DNA from: Saprospiraceae bacterium
Lineage (GTDB): Bacteria; Bacteroidota; Bacteroidia; Chitinophagales; Saprospiraceae
DNA length: 60,859 nucleotides
NCBI GenBank assembly: GCA_028282725.1
Contig: JANQHF010000137.1
Coordinates: 1 to 60,859, forward strand
Direction: 5' to 3'
Positions 1-9,539 of the stretch are shown in pieces. The translations under genes and the position numbers were made by a program. The notes under the pieces were generated by a model. The model was not told the origin of the DNA. It was given only the letters and a program-made list of their open reading frames with translations, and ran no database searches. The first letter of the stretch is position 1. The number at the start of each line of letters is the position of its first letter.

Positions 1-1389
1 CTCAACAATGCTACGGCTATTGGCGCAGGTGCTGAAGTAGGTTGCAATAATTGTGCGGTCATAGGAGGTCACGAGGACATAAATTTTGGCTTGGGCACAG
101 AATTTCCGGAGTCGACTTTACACGTGGAAGGTGATTCAAAATTTATTGGAAAAATGGATCTGAGTTTTTCACAAAATGATAGATCATCCGTCTTTATAGG
201 TCGGGGAGCAGGTGAAAATTTTCGTTCAGCCGGATTCCCGGCAAAGAATACTTTTATCGGATATTTTGCCGGAAACAGCAACCTTGGTACCGCCCACAAC
301 ACACACATTGGTGCCTATTCCGGACAACATACCTTTGGTCCGCATAATGCATTTTTGGGCAACCAGTCCGGAAGAAATAATACCTCAGGTTCCAGAAATT
401 CTTTTTTTGGTAGCGAAGCAGGGATCTCTAATACTTCCGGACAGTATAACTCATTTTTTGGCTTTCGAGCTGGAGGAAATAATGTCAAGGGTCATTGGAA
501 TTCAATATTTGGCTACCGAAGTGATGTTGCTGGTATTTCTCCTGATTCCAATATGACAAGGACAACTCTTATCGGAGCTGAAGCCAAGATCAATCCATTG
601 ATGGACTCATTGGACCGAGCAATAGCCCTTGGTTTTAATTCTGTGGTTTCTTGTCATAACTGTGCGGTGGTCGGCGGCTCCGGTAGTGATGCGGTAAAAG
701 TCGGAATCGGACTAAGCTCGCCCAGGTGGAGGATGACGGTAAAGGATACCCAGAATGCCATTGCAGGGACAAAAGTAGATATTTCCAACCTGGCTCTGGT
801 TCTGGTTAAAGAGTCTGATAATAATGATGAAGCTGTCGGTCTAGGATTTCAAAGTAGTTCTAACACTGGAAGTGTCGGAGCTGCAATCATTCACGAACGA
901 ACCGGATCCACTTCCCGGGGAAGTCTTCACTTTGCAACTAAGGAAGTTTCAGGCCAGGGAGTAGATATTCCAATCAGAATGACATTGGATAGATTTGGGA
1001 AACTAGGTATTGGAGATATAACTCCTGATTTCACATTGGATGTCGAAGGTGATATCAACTACACGGGAACCCTCACCAATATTTCGGATCTGCGTTTAAA
1101 AGAAAATGTTCGTCCCATCAGTAATGCCGTTCAAAAGGTGACGAGGTTGAATGGAATACAATATAATCTGATCGATCACCCTGATAAAAGATCAGGAGTC
1201 ATTGCACAAGAAGTCTTGACTGCATTACCGGAAGCCGTACGGACGAATGGTGATGGATACCTGGCCGTCGATTATTCTCAATTGATACCTCTCCTTGTCG
1301 AAGCAATTAAAGAACAGCAGATTCAGATTGAACGGTTAGAAAAAGAAATGGAAGCCACACAAAATACCACGGCCAGTAAAAGCAGATGA
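1..1389 (+). CDS. Tail-fibre-like surface protein with C-terminal S74 intramolecular chaperone domain (5' truncated)
   Basis: The reading frame is open from the first base, so the gene begins before the window. The visible part holds short glycine/asparagine-rich repeats (NNA-AIGAGA, GCNNCAVIGG, NSFFG-EAG and similar) of the kind found in trimeric adhesin heads and phage-like fibres. Pairs of NNCAV-GG motifs mark repeat boundaries. The last ~90 residues carry the S74 peptidase/endosialidase chaperone signature: SDLRLKENV, GVIAQEV and a closing YSQLIPLLVEAIKEQQ helix. In that family the domain drives trimerisation and then cleaves itself off. The tail ends in a Lys/Glu-rich helix. A surface-exposed or secreted trimeric fibre is likely, but its ligand cannot be read from sequence. 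No phage structural genes lie nearby, so a host surface protein is favoured over a prophage remnant. Confidence 0.8.
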   Translation, partial: LNNATAIGAGAEVGCNNCAVIGGHEDINFGLGTEFPESTLHVEGDSKFIGKMDLSFSQNDRSSVFIGRGAGENFRSAGFPAKNTFIGYFAGNSNLGTAHNTHIGAYSGQHTFGPHNAFLGNQSGRNNTSGSRNSFFGSEAGISNTSGQYNSFFGFRAGGNNVKGHWNSIFGYRSDVAGISPDSNMTRTTLIGAEAKINPLMDSLDRAIALGFNSVVSCHNCAVVGGSGSDAVKVGIGLSSPRWRMTVKDTQNAIAGTKVDISNLALVLVKESDNNDEAVGLGFQSSSNTGSVGAAIIHERTGSTSRGSLHFATKEVSGQGVDIPIRMTLDRFGKLGIGDITPDFTLDVEGDINYTGTLTNISDLRLKENVRPISNAVQKVTRLNGIQYNLIDHPDKRSGVIAQEVLTALPEAVRTNGDGYLAVDYSQLIPLLVEAIKEQQIQIERLEKEMEATQNTTASKSR

Positions 1390-1469
1390 GCAGAAAATGT
1401 CCGGTTCGACAATTATATTCAATCCGCAAATTTTCATTTTCATTAATTTCATGAGCAAATCAATTGTTC

Positions 1470-3752
1470 ATGAGTTCCACTACCCTTCACAAATCTGCCT
1501 GTAATCTCTGCTCTCTCAACTGCGGAATTGAAATAGAAGTCAATCCTGCTACACGTGAATTTGTAAAAATCACCGGAGACAAGGACCACCCTCTGTCCCA
1601 GGGATATATATGTCAAAAAGCAACACGCATCAACTACTACCAGAATCATAAACAAAGACTTACAACACCTCTTCGGAAAAAAAGTGATGGCACCTTCGAA
1701 AAAATCGACTGGGACACCGCGATCGGGGAAATAGCTGATCAACTCGTTGCTATTCGCGATGAACATGGCGGTGAGACCATTGCATACGCAGGAGGTGGAG
1801 GCCAGGGTAACCATCTTGGCGGAGTTTATGCAGCATCTCTTCGGGCCGCCCTGGGTACACCATATATTTATTCAAGTCTCGCACAGGAGAAAACAGGCAA
1901 CTTCTGGGTGCATGGTAAACTTTTTGGCCGTCAGAACACGGCGTATGCCGAGCCTATAGATGAGGCGGAATATGTGATCATCTGTGGAGCCAATCCCATG
2001 CAGGCCCATGGGGTACAAAGGGCCCGCAGGGTCATCAATGAGCTATCACGGGACCCCGACAGAACACTTGTTGTCATTGATCCCCGAAATACGGATACAG
2101 CGAAGAAGGCAGATATTTTTATCCAGGTAATACCTGGAAGAGATGCCTGGTTATTGGCTTCCATGTTGGGCATTATGGTACAGGAAGATTTAGTTGATCA
2201 TCAATTTTTGCAGGAGCACACCACAGGGTATTCAGAAATCAAGCCATTCTTTGAGCAGATTCCCACAAAGAAATATGCCGAAATAGCAGGTGTTTCATAT
2301 GAGACGATTGAAAAGGTCACAAGGGATCTGGCCAATGCCAAAACTATGGCCTTTCGATCAGACCTCGGCATTGAAATGAGCTATAACAGTACTTTAAATG
2401 CATATCTGGCAAGATTGCTCTTTTTGTTACCGGGTCATTTCGGAAGAAAAGGGACCAACCATTTAAGCACTTGGTTCTTTCCCGTCCTGGGACATTCGAA
2501 AGAACCCGAAGAAGGCGGGGTAACAGCCCAGGTTACCGGTACCCGGGGTATAGGAAAACTATTTCCCCCGAATATTCTTCCCCTGGAAATAGACAATGAT
2601 CACCCTAAACGCATCCGGGGTCTGATCGTGGACAGTGCCAATCCAGCGGTCAATTGGGCAGACATCCCTGCTCAGAAGAAAGCATACAAAAAATTGGATC
2701 TCATGGTCGTCATTGATGTGGCAATGACGGAGACGGCCAGGGAAGCGCATTATGTCCTTCCGGCTTCCAGTCAGTACGAAAAAGTAGAAGCCGCATTTTT
2801 CCAGGAAAACTTCTTTCACCTGAGAAAGCCCGTCCTGCACCCGCTTGAAGGTACTCTGCCAGAACCTGAAATCTACACGCGGCTGTTGAAAGCAATGGGA
2901 GAGCCTGTGAATGATTTCAAAGATCTGGAAAAAGCAGCTATCAAAGATCAGGTGTCGAATGATAAAAACAATTTTCAATCTGCTATGATACAAGCGGCCA
3001 CGACTCAACCAACCATTAAAAAGTTTGGTCCGATCGCATTGAAAGAGTCGATTGGGAAAACCTTAGGGGAAGATGAAAAAGCCGCTGGTATGCTCTGGAT
3101 GACGGCACAGATATATGCGAACAAATACCCCGCATCTATAAGAAGAGCGGGATTCGAAGGAAATAGTAACCAGCTCGCAGAGCAGCTTTTTAATACCATA
3201 CTCAATAGTCCTTCGGGTGTTAGGGTCAGTCGAAATGATTACAGTGAACATTGGAACCTCGTAAGACACAAAGACAATAAGATCAACTTATCCATTCCTA
3301 TGCTTCTTGACTGGCTCATTCAATTACCCGGGGAATTGAGGCGGATTGAGGAATTGGAGAAAAGATATCCATTCAATTTGATCGCAGGTGAGCGTCGAGC
3401 ATACAATGCCAATACGATCATCAGAAATCCCGAATGGCGAAAGAAAGATGCAGAAGGCGCCCTGAAGGTAAATCCTGTCGACGCACAAAAAGCAGACATT
3501 CAAAATGGAGATACAGTTACTCTGTCCAACGACAATGGATCTGTCAGGATCCTGGCCATTATAACTGATGAAGTACCCAAGGGAGTCCTGTCGATGCCGC
3601 ATGGTCATGGAATGAAGTATGAAGATGATGATGACTATCAAACTGTTGGAGCTTCTGCGAATTGGTTGACCTCGACAGACTCATGTGACCCGCTGGCCAA
3701 GACTCCTTACCATAAAAACGTACGGGTGAGAATGGAGAAAGTTCAAATCTAG
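1470..3752 (+). CDS. Molybdopterin-dependent oxidoreductase (cytoplasmic, bis-MGD family)
   Basis: This is a 760-residue member of the DMSO reductase/formate dehydrogenase superfamily. ATG at 1470 is chosen over a TTG two codons upstream. The N-terminus carries the [4Fe-4S] motif C11-x2-C14-x3-C18 with the fourth Cys at 48 (GYIC). Next come the molybdopterin-binding body (GGGGQGNHLGG, EKTGNFWVHGKLFGRQ, ICGANPMQAHG, VIDPRNTDTA) and a C-terminal dinucleotide-binding domain (LIAGERRAYNANT, VNPVDAQKADIQNGDTV, SMPHGHGM). There is no twin-arginine signal, so it should act in the cytoplasm. No selenocysteine TGA and no obvious Cys metal ligand were seen. The substrate is unknown; FdhF-like formate oxidation or a thiosulfate/aldehyde-type reaction cannot be separated by reading. 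It stands alone, without partner iron-sulfur or membrane subunits. Confidence 0.85.
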   Translation: MSSTTLHKSACNLCSLNCGIEIEVNPATREFVKITGDKDHPLSQGYICQKATRINYYQNHKQRLTTPLRKKSDGTFEKIDWDTAIGEIADQLVAIRDEHGGETIAYAGGGGQGNHLGGVYAASLRAALGTPYIYSSLAQEKTGNFWVHGKLFGRQNTAYAEPIDEAEYVIICGANPMQAHGVQRARRVINELSRDPDRTLVVIDPRNTDTAKKADIFIQVIPGRDAWLLASMLGIMVQEDLVDHQFLQEHTTGYSEIKPFFEQIPTKKYAEIAGVSYETIEKVTRDLANAKTMAFRSDLGIEMSYNSTLNAYLARLLFLLPGHFGRKGTNHLSTWFFPVLGHSKEPEEGGVTAQVTGTRGIGKLFPPNILPLEIDNDHPKRIRGLIVDSANPAVNWADIPAQKKAYKKLDLMVVIDVAMTETAREAHYVLPASSQYEKVEAAFFQENFFHLRKPVLHPLEGTLPEPEIYTRLLKAMGEPVNDFKDLEKAAIKDQVSNDKNNFQSAMIQAATTQPTIKKFGPIALKESIGKTLGEDEKAAGMLWMTAQIYANKYPASIRRAGFEGNSNQLAEQLFNTILNSPSGVRVSRNDYSEHWNLVRHKDNKINLSIPMLLDWLIQLPGELRRIEELEKRYPFNLIAGERRAYNANTIIRNPEWRKKDAEGALKVNPVDAQKADIQNGDTVTLSNDNGSVRILAIITDEVPKGVLSMPHGHGMKYEDDDDYQTVGASANWLTSTDSCDPLAKTPYHKNVRVRMEKVQI

Positions 3753-3778
3753 CAGATCGAAATGATCTTGCGCGTGAC

Positions 3779-4567
3779 TCAGATCAACTCGTTCGGTTTA
3801 ATTCCAAATCGTTTTTCAAATTCCTTGGCAAAGTAGCAAGCATGTGGAATTCCCACTTCGAAACAGACTTCACTTACTGTTCCAAATTGCCTGGACTACA
3901 ATATGCGATATGCTTTTTGCAAACGAATTTCACGGATCAGTTTATTCGGGGTCAGACCCGTATATTTTTTTGTATTCCGCTCTAATTGGCGGGAACTGTA
4001 ATTTAATTGGGATGCCGGTTGCTCTACCATGAAGGACTCATCGTTATCCCGTTCATTATGCATGCTCGCAAAAGCCTGAAAGATCTCACCTCGCATGTCA
4101 TCGGAGACTTCTTCCGCAAATACAACAGCCTCTTTCATAATTCCGATCACATCATCCATCCGACCAGCCATTTGATGGAACATCTTCAATCCCATATAGG
4201 AGTCGGCAATTTGATTTTTGTCTCCAAGCTTCTTGGCATTGTCCGGCATCAATTCACAGTAGCCCAATCCTTTGGCATTATTTCCCATCATTGCGGAGGT
4301 TTGAACCATGAGTTTGCAGCCATCTACTTTTTCCTGGAATAAATCAGATGTTTCGGCCAGCTCCATGGCCAGGCGTGCATACTTGAATGCCGTATCAATA
4401 TTTTGGCGCTTGATTTGATCCGCAATATTCAGTAATAGCTGTACTTCCGTCTCGAGTTATACATCGGTTGAGTTCTGCCAGACGGACTTCAGATTATCCA
4501 CCTCCCCGGATTGGGCTTCTCCTGATAGGTGATAAAGAAACCGTGCCATCAACCAAATCCATCTCAT
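3779..4567 (-). pseudogene. Decayed AraC-family regulator with N-terminal helical repeats; two in-frame stops
   Basis: One minus-strand frame reads through as a single homologous protein but is broken twice. From an ATG at 4567 (or 4549) it gives a ~35-residue N-terminus, then TAA at 4457-4459. It continues as TPR-like helices (AFKYARLAMELAE, then ADSYMGLKMFHQ) and enters an AraC HTH (SSRQLERNTKKYTGLTPNKL, LQKAYRIL). A TAG at 3896-3898 interrupts this. The frame then resumes exactly with the second half of the AraC domain (FGTVSEVCFEVGIPHACYF, KRFGIKPNELI) to a genuine TGA at 3779. Both stops are in frame, so substitutions rather than indels broke it. Its role was probably a cytoplasmic transcription factor. 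The neighbouring LuxR-type gene diverges from it. Confidence 0.75.
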
Positions 4568-4740
4568 GTGTAAAAAGATAACAATTTATTACCGAAACCG
4601 GGCTTTCCGTCGGAAATGTGTTAGATGATGTCGGAAATTTGTTCTCAGCGCAGATGGCTTTCTGTGGAAATTTGGAGTGTAAAACGAAGAGATTGTAAAG
4701 ATCAAATCTCACACACATTTTTCACTAAAAGACTGCAATC

Positions 4741-6429
4741 ATGAATATCACAAAACGCGAAAAAGAAGTCATCCTCCAATTAACCAAGGGATTCACTGTC
4801 AAAGAGGTAGCACTGAGACTATTTGTTGCTCCCAGCACGATCGAGACGCATAAGAAGAATATTTACAGAAAATTCGAAGCACGGACCATGGCCCAATTGG
4901 GAGCGATGGCCGTGAGAAGAGGAATCATCACGATACTGCTCCTGTCAATGCTGTTTCCAGGTACGAATACTGCTCAAATGGAAATAGATGGGACGATCAA
5001 AGCTTCGGGTTTGGCGAATCCGGATGGAAAGAACATTACGGCAAGTGCTGATGGTACTCTGCAGCTGGATAACAGTGATCCTTCCATTTGGGAATTAAGG
5101 GACAGTACGGGGGCTATTAGATTCAGATTTGATGCGAATCAGGGCTTATTCCAGGTGCTCAACCAGGGAGATACGATCCAGGAAATCCAAACACTCGAGG
5201 TGCCTGCTCAGGGAAGTCTGCAAAAGCCTTCAAAAAAGACCTCCAAGGCCATAACACAGGAGCGGGCAGAACAAATAGTACAACAAGTAATCACGATACT
5301 AGAAAACGTGAATCCCAAAATTCACGGGCACTTTGATTCTTTTATTGTTCAAGTTCCGGAAGTTGAATTTGGAATTACCAAGTTTACTCACGAGAGACCT
5401 CCTCTCGCTGGAGGCAAATTTACATTTGTAAATAGCAATAATAGTAGGCGCACAGAATATACCGTAATTACGGATAAGAATGGTGAAGTCACTAATCTCA
5501 TGGTGGTAGATGAGGATCTTGCTTTTCCACCTTTTGTGGAGACTTGGGATCTTAGCTTTCTCAGTGGTTTTTTGTACGAAGTTTCAAGAAAGGTCGAAAC
5601 TGATGTTACACCTCCAGGAGGAAATGTAACGCGAAAAAAAGTTTTTGACACAAGTTGTGACCCGATCCGCGCCAGTCAGGATGGGACTGTTAGCTATGAT
5701 GTGATCAACCGGCCTGCCAATGAGACGCAGACCGGCCATGATGGTAAGGACATATTTTCGGTTAATTCCACCACCGGAGCCTCTACCTTTTTCAACTCAA
5801 CGGGTTTGCAATCGAGCACTTCCCCAACTTCTGACCGGACTTATGCCAGTCCTATGGGAGTAGGCCAATCCGGAGACAATACTGCACCCAATACCTTCGG
5901 TAATCTATCTAAAGACAAAATCACATTTGGTGATGGCGAAGGGGTAAATCACAGGCAAATTGAAATCTTACCGGATCCTTTAAATAACCGCTGGATCATA
6001 TGTGGAGATGTACACATCAAAGGATCTGCAACACTGGAAGGCACCATAACTGAGAATACAACACTCCCTTCCCGTCCTCGCGCCAAATCAGATGACAAAA
6101 TCGAAAGACGAAAATCTATTGAGGGAATTGCTGTGACTAATAACAAGGGAATTGCAGAAGTTGAACTCCCCCGATATGCTATGAAGTCCAATGCGCAAGT
6201 GACATATCAACTGACAACCATCGGGAGTTTTGCAAGAGCAATTATTCAAAAGGAGATCGAAAATGGCTCCTTTATCATTCAATCAGAAGAACCCAATGTA
6301 AAAGTAAGTTGGCAGGTAAGTTATATACCTGAGAAGACCTTTAATGGTCAATCTGAAAATCAAAACCCACAGCACTACATTACTCCTCCATTAATGTCCA
6401 ATCCCCCGAATTATTTACGACAGGATTAA
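4741..6429 (+). CDS. LuxR-type HTH fused through a membrane segment to a tail-fibre-like extracellular region
   Basis: This is a 562-residue protein of unusual design. Residues 1-55 are a GerE/LuxR helix-turn-helix (TKREKEVILQLTKGFTVKEV, VAPSTIETHKKNIYRKF). A hydrophobic segment at about 61-76 (GIITILLLSMLFPG) follows directly and ends in a signal-peptidase-like TNTAQ. The remainder is low in hydrophobic helices. It has short Gly/Asn repeats near 80-150 and a C-terminal module at ~440-545 (AEVELPRYAM, VTYQLTTIGSFA, EEPNVKVSWQV) like that at the end of bacterial tail-fibre-like surface proteins. No S74 domain is present. Two readings are possible: a membrane-bound regulator with a DNA-binding cytoplasmic end, or a secreted protein starting at the ATG at 4906 whose signal peptide overlaps an HTH remnant. 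The intact HTH and continuous frame favour the first. Confidence 0.65.
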   Translation: MNITKREKEVILQLTKGFTVKEVALRLFVAPSTIETHKKNIYRKFEARTMAQLGAMAVRRGIITILLLSMLFPGTNTAQMEIDGTIKASGLANPDGKNITASADGTLQLDNSDPSIWELRDSTGAIRFRFDANQGLFQVLNQGDTIQEIQTLEVPAQGSLQKPSKKTSKAITQERAEQIVQQVITILENVNPKIHGHFDSFIVQVPEVEFGITKFTHERPPLAGGKFTFVNSNNSRRTEYTVITDKNGEVTNLMVVDEDLAFPPFVETWDLSFLSGFLYEVSRKVETDVTPPGGNVTRKKVFDTSCDPIRASQDGTVSYDVINRPANETQTGHDGKDIFSVNSTTGASTFFNSTGLQSSTSPTSDRTYASPMGVGQSGDNTAPNTFGNLSKDKITFGDGEGVNHRQIEILPDPLNNRWIICGDVHIKGSATLEGTITENTTLPSRPRAKSDDKIERRKSIEGIAVTNNKGIAEVELPRYAMKSNAQVTYQLTTIGSFARAIIQKEIENGSFIIQSEEPNVKVSWQVSYIPEKTFNGQSENQNPQHYITPPLMSNPPNYLRQD

Positions 6430-6446
6430 TGAATGCAGTTGTTCTC

Positions 6447-6481
6447 AGGAAGGGTCCGTATGTTACGGGCTCTTCCTTTTT
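6447..6481 (+). terminator. Rho-independent terminator
   Basis: A 14-base stem (6447-6460 with 6464-6477) pairs fully if two G-U wobbles are allowed. It has a 3-base loop TGT and is followed by five T residues. It lies 17 bases after the LuxR-fusion gene and before the converging universal stress gene. The T run is on the plus side, so it serves mainly the plus-strand transcript. Confidence 0.85.
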
Positions 6482-6483
6482 GT

Positions 6484-7335
6484 TTACTTGATCACCAATA
6501 AGGGAATACGCAAATTCATTGCAATTTTCTTGGTCAGGCTTTTATGAAAGAGCCTGTTCAAGAAACTGCGTTCCTGTTTATGCATGACCAGAAGGTCAAT
6601 CTCGTTATTCTCACAAAATCGCTCGAGAAGTTCAGCCGTATTTTCGCCCAGCAGGCTGTAAAACGAAACACTGGTGGACATGGAAGTTTCATTGTAGAAT
6701 TCCTGCATTTCATCCATATTCAGTTCGTCTTGTTTGATCGTATTTTCCAGCACATTCACCACCTTGATCTCTGGGTTAAAATCATCCAGGAAGCGATTTA
6801 CCTTCCAGATTTTGAAGATATCAGCCTCGTTCAACTCTGCGGCATAGGCAATATTGATAATTTTATCTTCCGAATGTCCTGGTGGGATGACGAGGACGGG
6901 ACAGGGTGCTTTTCGCATGGTGGCCGTAGAAACACTTCCAAACAACTTTTCCATCGTACTGTGTTCGCCCTGGGTACCCATAATGACCAGGTCAAAATTG
7001 GAATCCGCCACGCGTTCATCAATATTCTTGGCAGTTGCGTCCACCTCAACATGGGTATTGACCCGTGGTAATTGATTCAATGAATGCTTTTCCTGTACAT
7101 GGCGTATGCCCATTTTTACAAAAGAATCGATGACGTCTTTTGCCGCTTCTGCCTTTTTATGTGTCAATTCTCCGGAAACGATAGGAAAATCGACGGGTTC
7201 CATCTCCGGTGAAACAAAGTGCCAAACATCGACCGTGGCATCACAATGATCAGCAAACCAGAGTGCATACCGGAAGGCGTTGATGGCCGTATCTGAAAAG
7301 TCAGTTGGAAATAATATTTTGGAAATGTTCTTCAT
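6484..7335 (-). CDS. Universal stress protein, tandem UspA domains
   Basis: At 283 residues this is the size expected for two fused UspA domains. The first domain begins ILFPTDFSDTAINAFRYAL and closes with the nucleotide-loop motif VIMGTQGEHS and APCPVLVIPPG. The second is more divergent and ends IDLLVMHKQERSFLNRLFHKS with RIPLLVIK. The G-2x-G-9x-G(S/T) loop is recognisable in the first half only, so ATP binding is likely there. Usp proteins in Bacteroidota are cytoplasmic stress factors of poorly defined action. The gene starts 21 bases after the end of ftsH and is probably cotranscribed with it, linking it to membrane protein quality control. Confidence 0.9.
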   Translation of the reverse strand: MKNISKILFPTDFSDTAINAFRYALWFADHCDATVDVWHFVSPEMEPVDFPIVSGELTHKKAEAAKDVIDSFVKMGIRHVQEKHSLNQLPRVNTHVEVDATAKNIDERVADSNFDLVIMGTQGEHSTMEKLFGSVSTATMRKAPCPVLVIPPGHSEDKIINIAYAAELNEADIFKIWKVNRFLDDFNPEIKVVNVLENTIKQDELNMDEMQEFYNETSMSTSVSFYSLLGENTAELLERFCENNEIDLLVMHKQERSFLNRLFHKSLTKKIAMNLRIPLLVIK

Positions 7336-7356
7336 AAGATTAATTTCTAAATTTGA

Positions 7357-9324
7357 TCAGGTTTTGGACGAGAGTTTAGAGGAGTGTTTTCTAACACCGA
7401 ATATTTGGACAAGATCTTCTTTTAGAGCAATTTCCTTTTTAAGCAGTAAAAGGGCCAGTTCGTCTAATTGGGACCTGTGAGATTTCAATATGGATAAAGT
7501 ACGTTCATAGGACTCAGCAACCAGCTTTCGGACTTCCTCGTCGATCATTTCTGCTGTCGCCTCACTATACGGACGGTGTAAGGACTGTTCGTACTGACCC
7601 GTGCTGTCATAGAAGCTGATATTGCCAATTTTTTCATCCAAGCCGTAATAGGCTACCATGGTATATGCCTGTTTGGTCACTTTTTCGAGGTCATCCAATG
7701 CCCCGGAAGAGACTTCCCCAAATACGAGTTCTTCAGCTGCACGACCTCCAAGGGCAGCACAGATGCGATCCTTAAATTGCGATTCGGTATAAATCTGGTG
7801 CTCTTCCGGAAGATACCATGCGGCACCGAGCGACTTACCTCTTGGCACGATGCTCACCTTCATCAGGGTGTCGGCATGTTCTAAATACCAACTTACCGTC
7901 GCATGACCTGCCTCGTGATAGGCAATGATTTCTTTCTCCTGGGGAGAAATTATCTTGCTCTTTTTCTCCAATCCTCCAATGATTCGATCAGTGGCACTCA
8001 CAAAATCGGCCATCTCTACTTCCGGTTTACCCTGACGTGCAGCAATCAATGCTGCCTCATTGCAAATATTCGCTATATCGGCTCCTGAAAATCCCGGAGT
8101 CTGTGCAGCCAATAATTCCACATCTATGGTATCGGATAATTTCAGGGGTTTGAGATGAACTTTGAAAATAGCTTTCCTCTCTACCAAATTCGGCAGTTCC
8201 AGGTATATGTGCCTGTCAAATCGACCCGGTCTCAAGAGTGCCTTGTCAAGGATATCTGCCCGGTTTGTGGCTGCCAGCACGATGACACCAGTATTCGTAC
8301 CGAAACCATCCATTTCGGTCAATAATTGATTGAGTGTGCTTTCACGTTCGTCATTGGATCTCAGAGAAAGAGCATTTCCCCTGGCCCTTCCGATGGCATC
8401 TATTTCATCAATGAAAATGATACTGGGTGCTTTTTCTTTGGCCTTCTGAAAAAGGTCTCTTACCCTCGATGCCCCTACTCCGACAAACATTTCAACAAAC
8501 TCTGAACCCGATATATGAAGAAAGGGTACATTCGCCTCACCTGCCACAGCTTTGGCCATTAAGGTCTTTCCGGTTCCTGGTGGTCCTACCAGGATGACTC
8601 CCTTGGGAATCTTGGCTCCCAGTCTGGTATATTGGTCGGGATTCTTTAAAAATTCAACAATTTCCTTGACTTCAAACTTCGCTTCATCCAAGCCTGCAAC
8701 GTCCTCAAACGTCACCTTGCTCCGATTATCGGTATCAAATACTTTCACTTTTGACTTACCAAAGTCAAATGGATTCATACCACCTGTACCCCCGGAACGC
8801 CCGATTCTTCCTATGATAAAAAGCCAAAGTAACAGGAATAGCATGATCGGAAGCACCCATGAAAGAATGGTAGCAATCCAATTTGTGCGATTGACAAATT
8901 TGATCTCCGGTATATCTTCCAGCTGATATTTGTCTTTTGCGGCATAGATCCTGTTCTCAAAGGATTCTACCGAACCAATCGTAAAGAAGAAGTGTGGCCC
9001 CTTATCAGATGGAGAAATGCCAGGATACTTTTCCGAATTGATCCGATCAGAATGCAAAGTAATTTCTGCACGCTCCTTATTGACAACTGCAATGAGGGCA
9101 GCATCTCCATCACTTATGATCTTGTTTTCAAATGCGTTCCAGGTAATCTCTTCTACAGCAAGTTGTGATATCCGGGAATATTGAGAGAAAAGCAACAAGA
9201 TGATGACCAGATAGATCCAATACATATTACCAAAGGGCAACTTGCTTTTTGGTCTCTGCTGACTAGTATCTTTTCCAGGTTCTTCCGACATAAAGAGGTT
9301 TAAATGATTCCTGCTTTGTTGCAT
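7357..9324 (-). CDS. ftsH: ATP-dependent zinc metalloprotease FtsH
   Basis: This 655-residue membrane-anchored AAA+ protease degrades misassembled membrane and regulatory proteins. Two transmembrane helices (about 34-50 and 150-171) flank a periplasmic domain. The AAA module has Walker A GPPGTGKT (247-254), Walker B IIFIDEID (302-309) and the pore motif FVGVGA. The peptidase zinc site is HEAGH at 470-474, with a downstream Asp ligand in [10 protein letters not shown]. All catalytic residues are present. An alternative start at Met12 (9291) would remove an unremarkable Gln/Asn-rich leader; neither start has a strong ribosome-binding site. The gene is followed by the usp gene in the same direction. 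Confidence 0.97.
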   Translation of the reverse strand: MQQSRNHLNLFMSEEPGKDTSQQRPKSKLPFGNMYWIYLVIILLLFSQYSRISQLAVEEITWNAFENKIISDGDAALIAVVNKERAEITLHSDRINSEKYPGISPSDKGPHFFFTIGSVESFENRIYAAKDKYQLEDIPEIKFVNRTNWIATILSWVLPIMLFLLLWLFIIGRIGRSGGTGGMNPFDFGKSKVKVFDTDNRSKVTFEDVAGLDEAKFEVKEIVEFLKNPDQYTRLGAKIPKGVILVGPPGTGKTLMAKAVAGEANVPFLHISGSEFVEMFVGVGASRVRDLFQKAKEKAPSIIFIDEIDAIGRARGNALSLRSNDERESTLNQLLTEMDGFGTNTGVIVLAATNRADILDKALLRPGRFDRHIYLELPNLVERKAIFKVHLKPLKLSDTIDVELLAAQTPGFSGADIANICNEAALIAARQGKPEVEMADFVSATDRIIGGLEKKSKIISPQEKEIIAYHEAGHATVSWYLEHADTLMKVSIVPRGKSLGAAWYLPEEHQIYTESQFKDRICAALGGRAAEELVFGEVSSGALDDLEKVTKQAYTMVAYYGLDEKIGNISFYDSTGQYEQSLHRPYSEATAEMIDEEVRKLVAESYERTLSILKSHRSQLDELALLLLKKEIALKEDLVQIFGVRKHSSKLSSKT

Positions 9325-9483
9325 TCAAAAGAAATCAATGAAGTATCTCCAACAAATGATAATGGTCATTTAACAGTGGAATCTTCATCAGTTTGATACT
9401 CCTGCATTAAGTCAAATCAAGATTCGGGATGATGGAGATCATTCAGGATAACAGGATCTCAGCTTATCCTTGCGGTATCAATA

Positions 9484-9510
9484 GTCAATTAACAATTAAC
9501 AATTGACAAT
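9484..9510. repeat. AATTAACAATT-type intergenic hairpin repeat
   Basis: GTCAATT and AATTGAC form a perfect 7-bp inverted repeat around AACAATTAAC, itself made of two copies of an AATTAAC word. The element lies in the divergent intergenic space between ftsH and the dehydrogenase gene, about 30 bases before the latter. Similar words occur between genes of many Bacteroidota (general knowledge). Whether it regulates anything is unknown. Confidence 0.6.
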
Positions 9511-9539
9511 TTCTTTTCACTATTAACAAATAGCTCACT

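Noticed and set aside
1470-3752. Selenocysteine-containing formate dehydrogenase
   Set aside because: No in-frame TGA occurs in the gene and the expected Sec/Cys ligand position is not evident.
1-6429. Prophage, suggested by two tail-fibre-like proteins
   Set aside because: No capsid, portal, terminase, integrase or lysis gene is near; the neighbouring genes are metabolic or regulatory.
6544-7075. ORFs opposite the universal stress gene
   Set aside because: They are shadows of the UspA codons with no homology signal.
9325-9539. A convincing promoter or small RNA between ftsH and the dehydrogenase
   Set aside because: Only TATCCTTG-like near matches were found and no paired -33 element; the AATTAACAATT hairpin is listed as a repeat instead.
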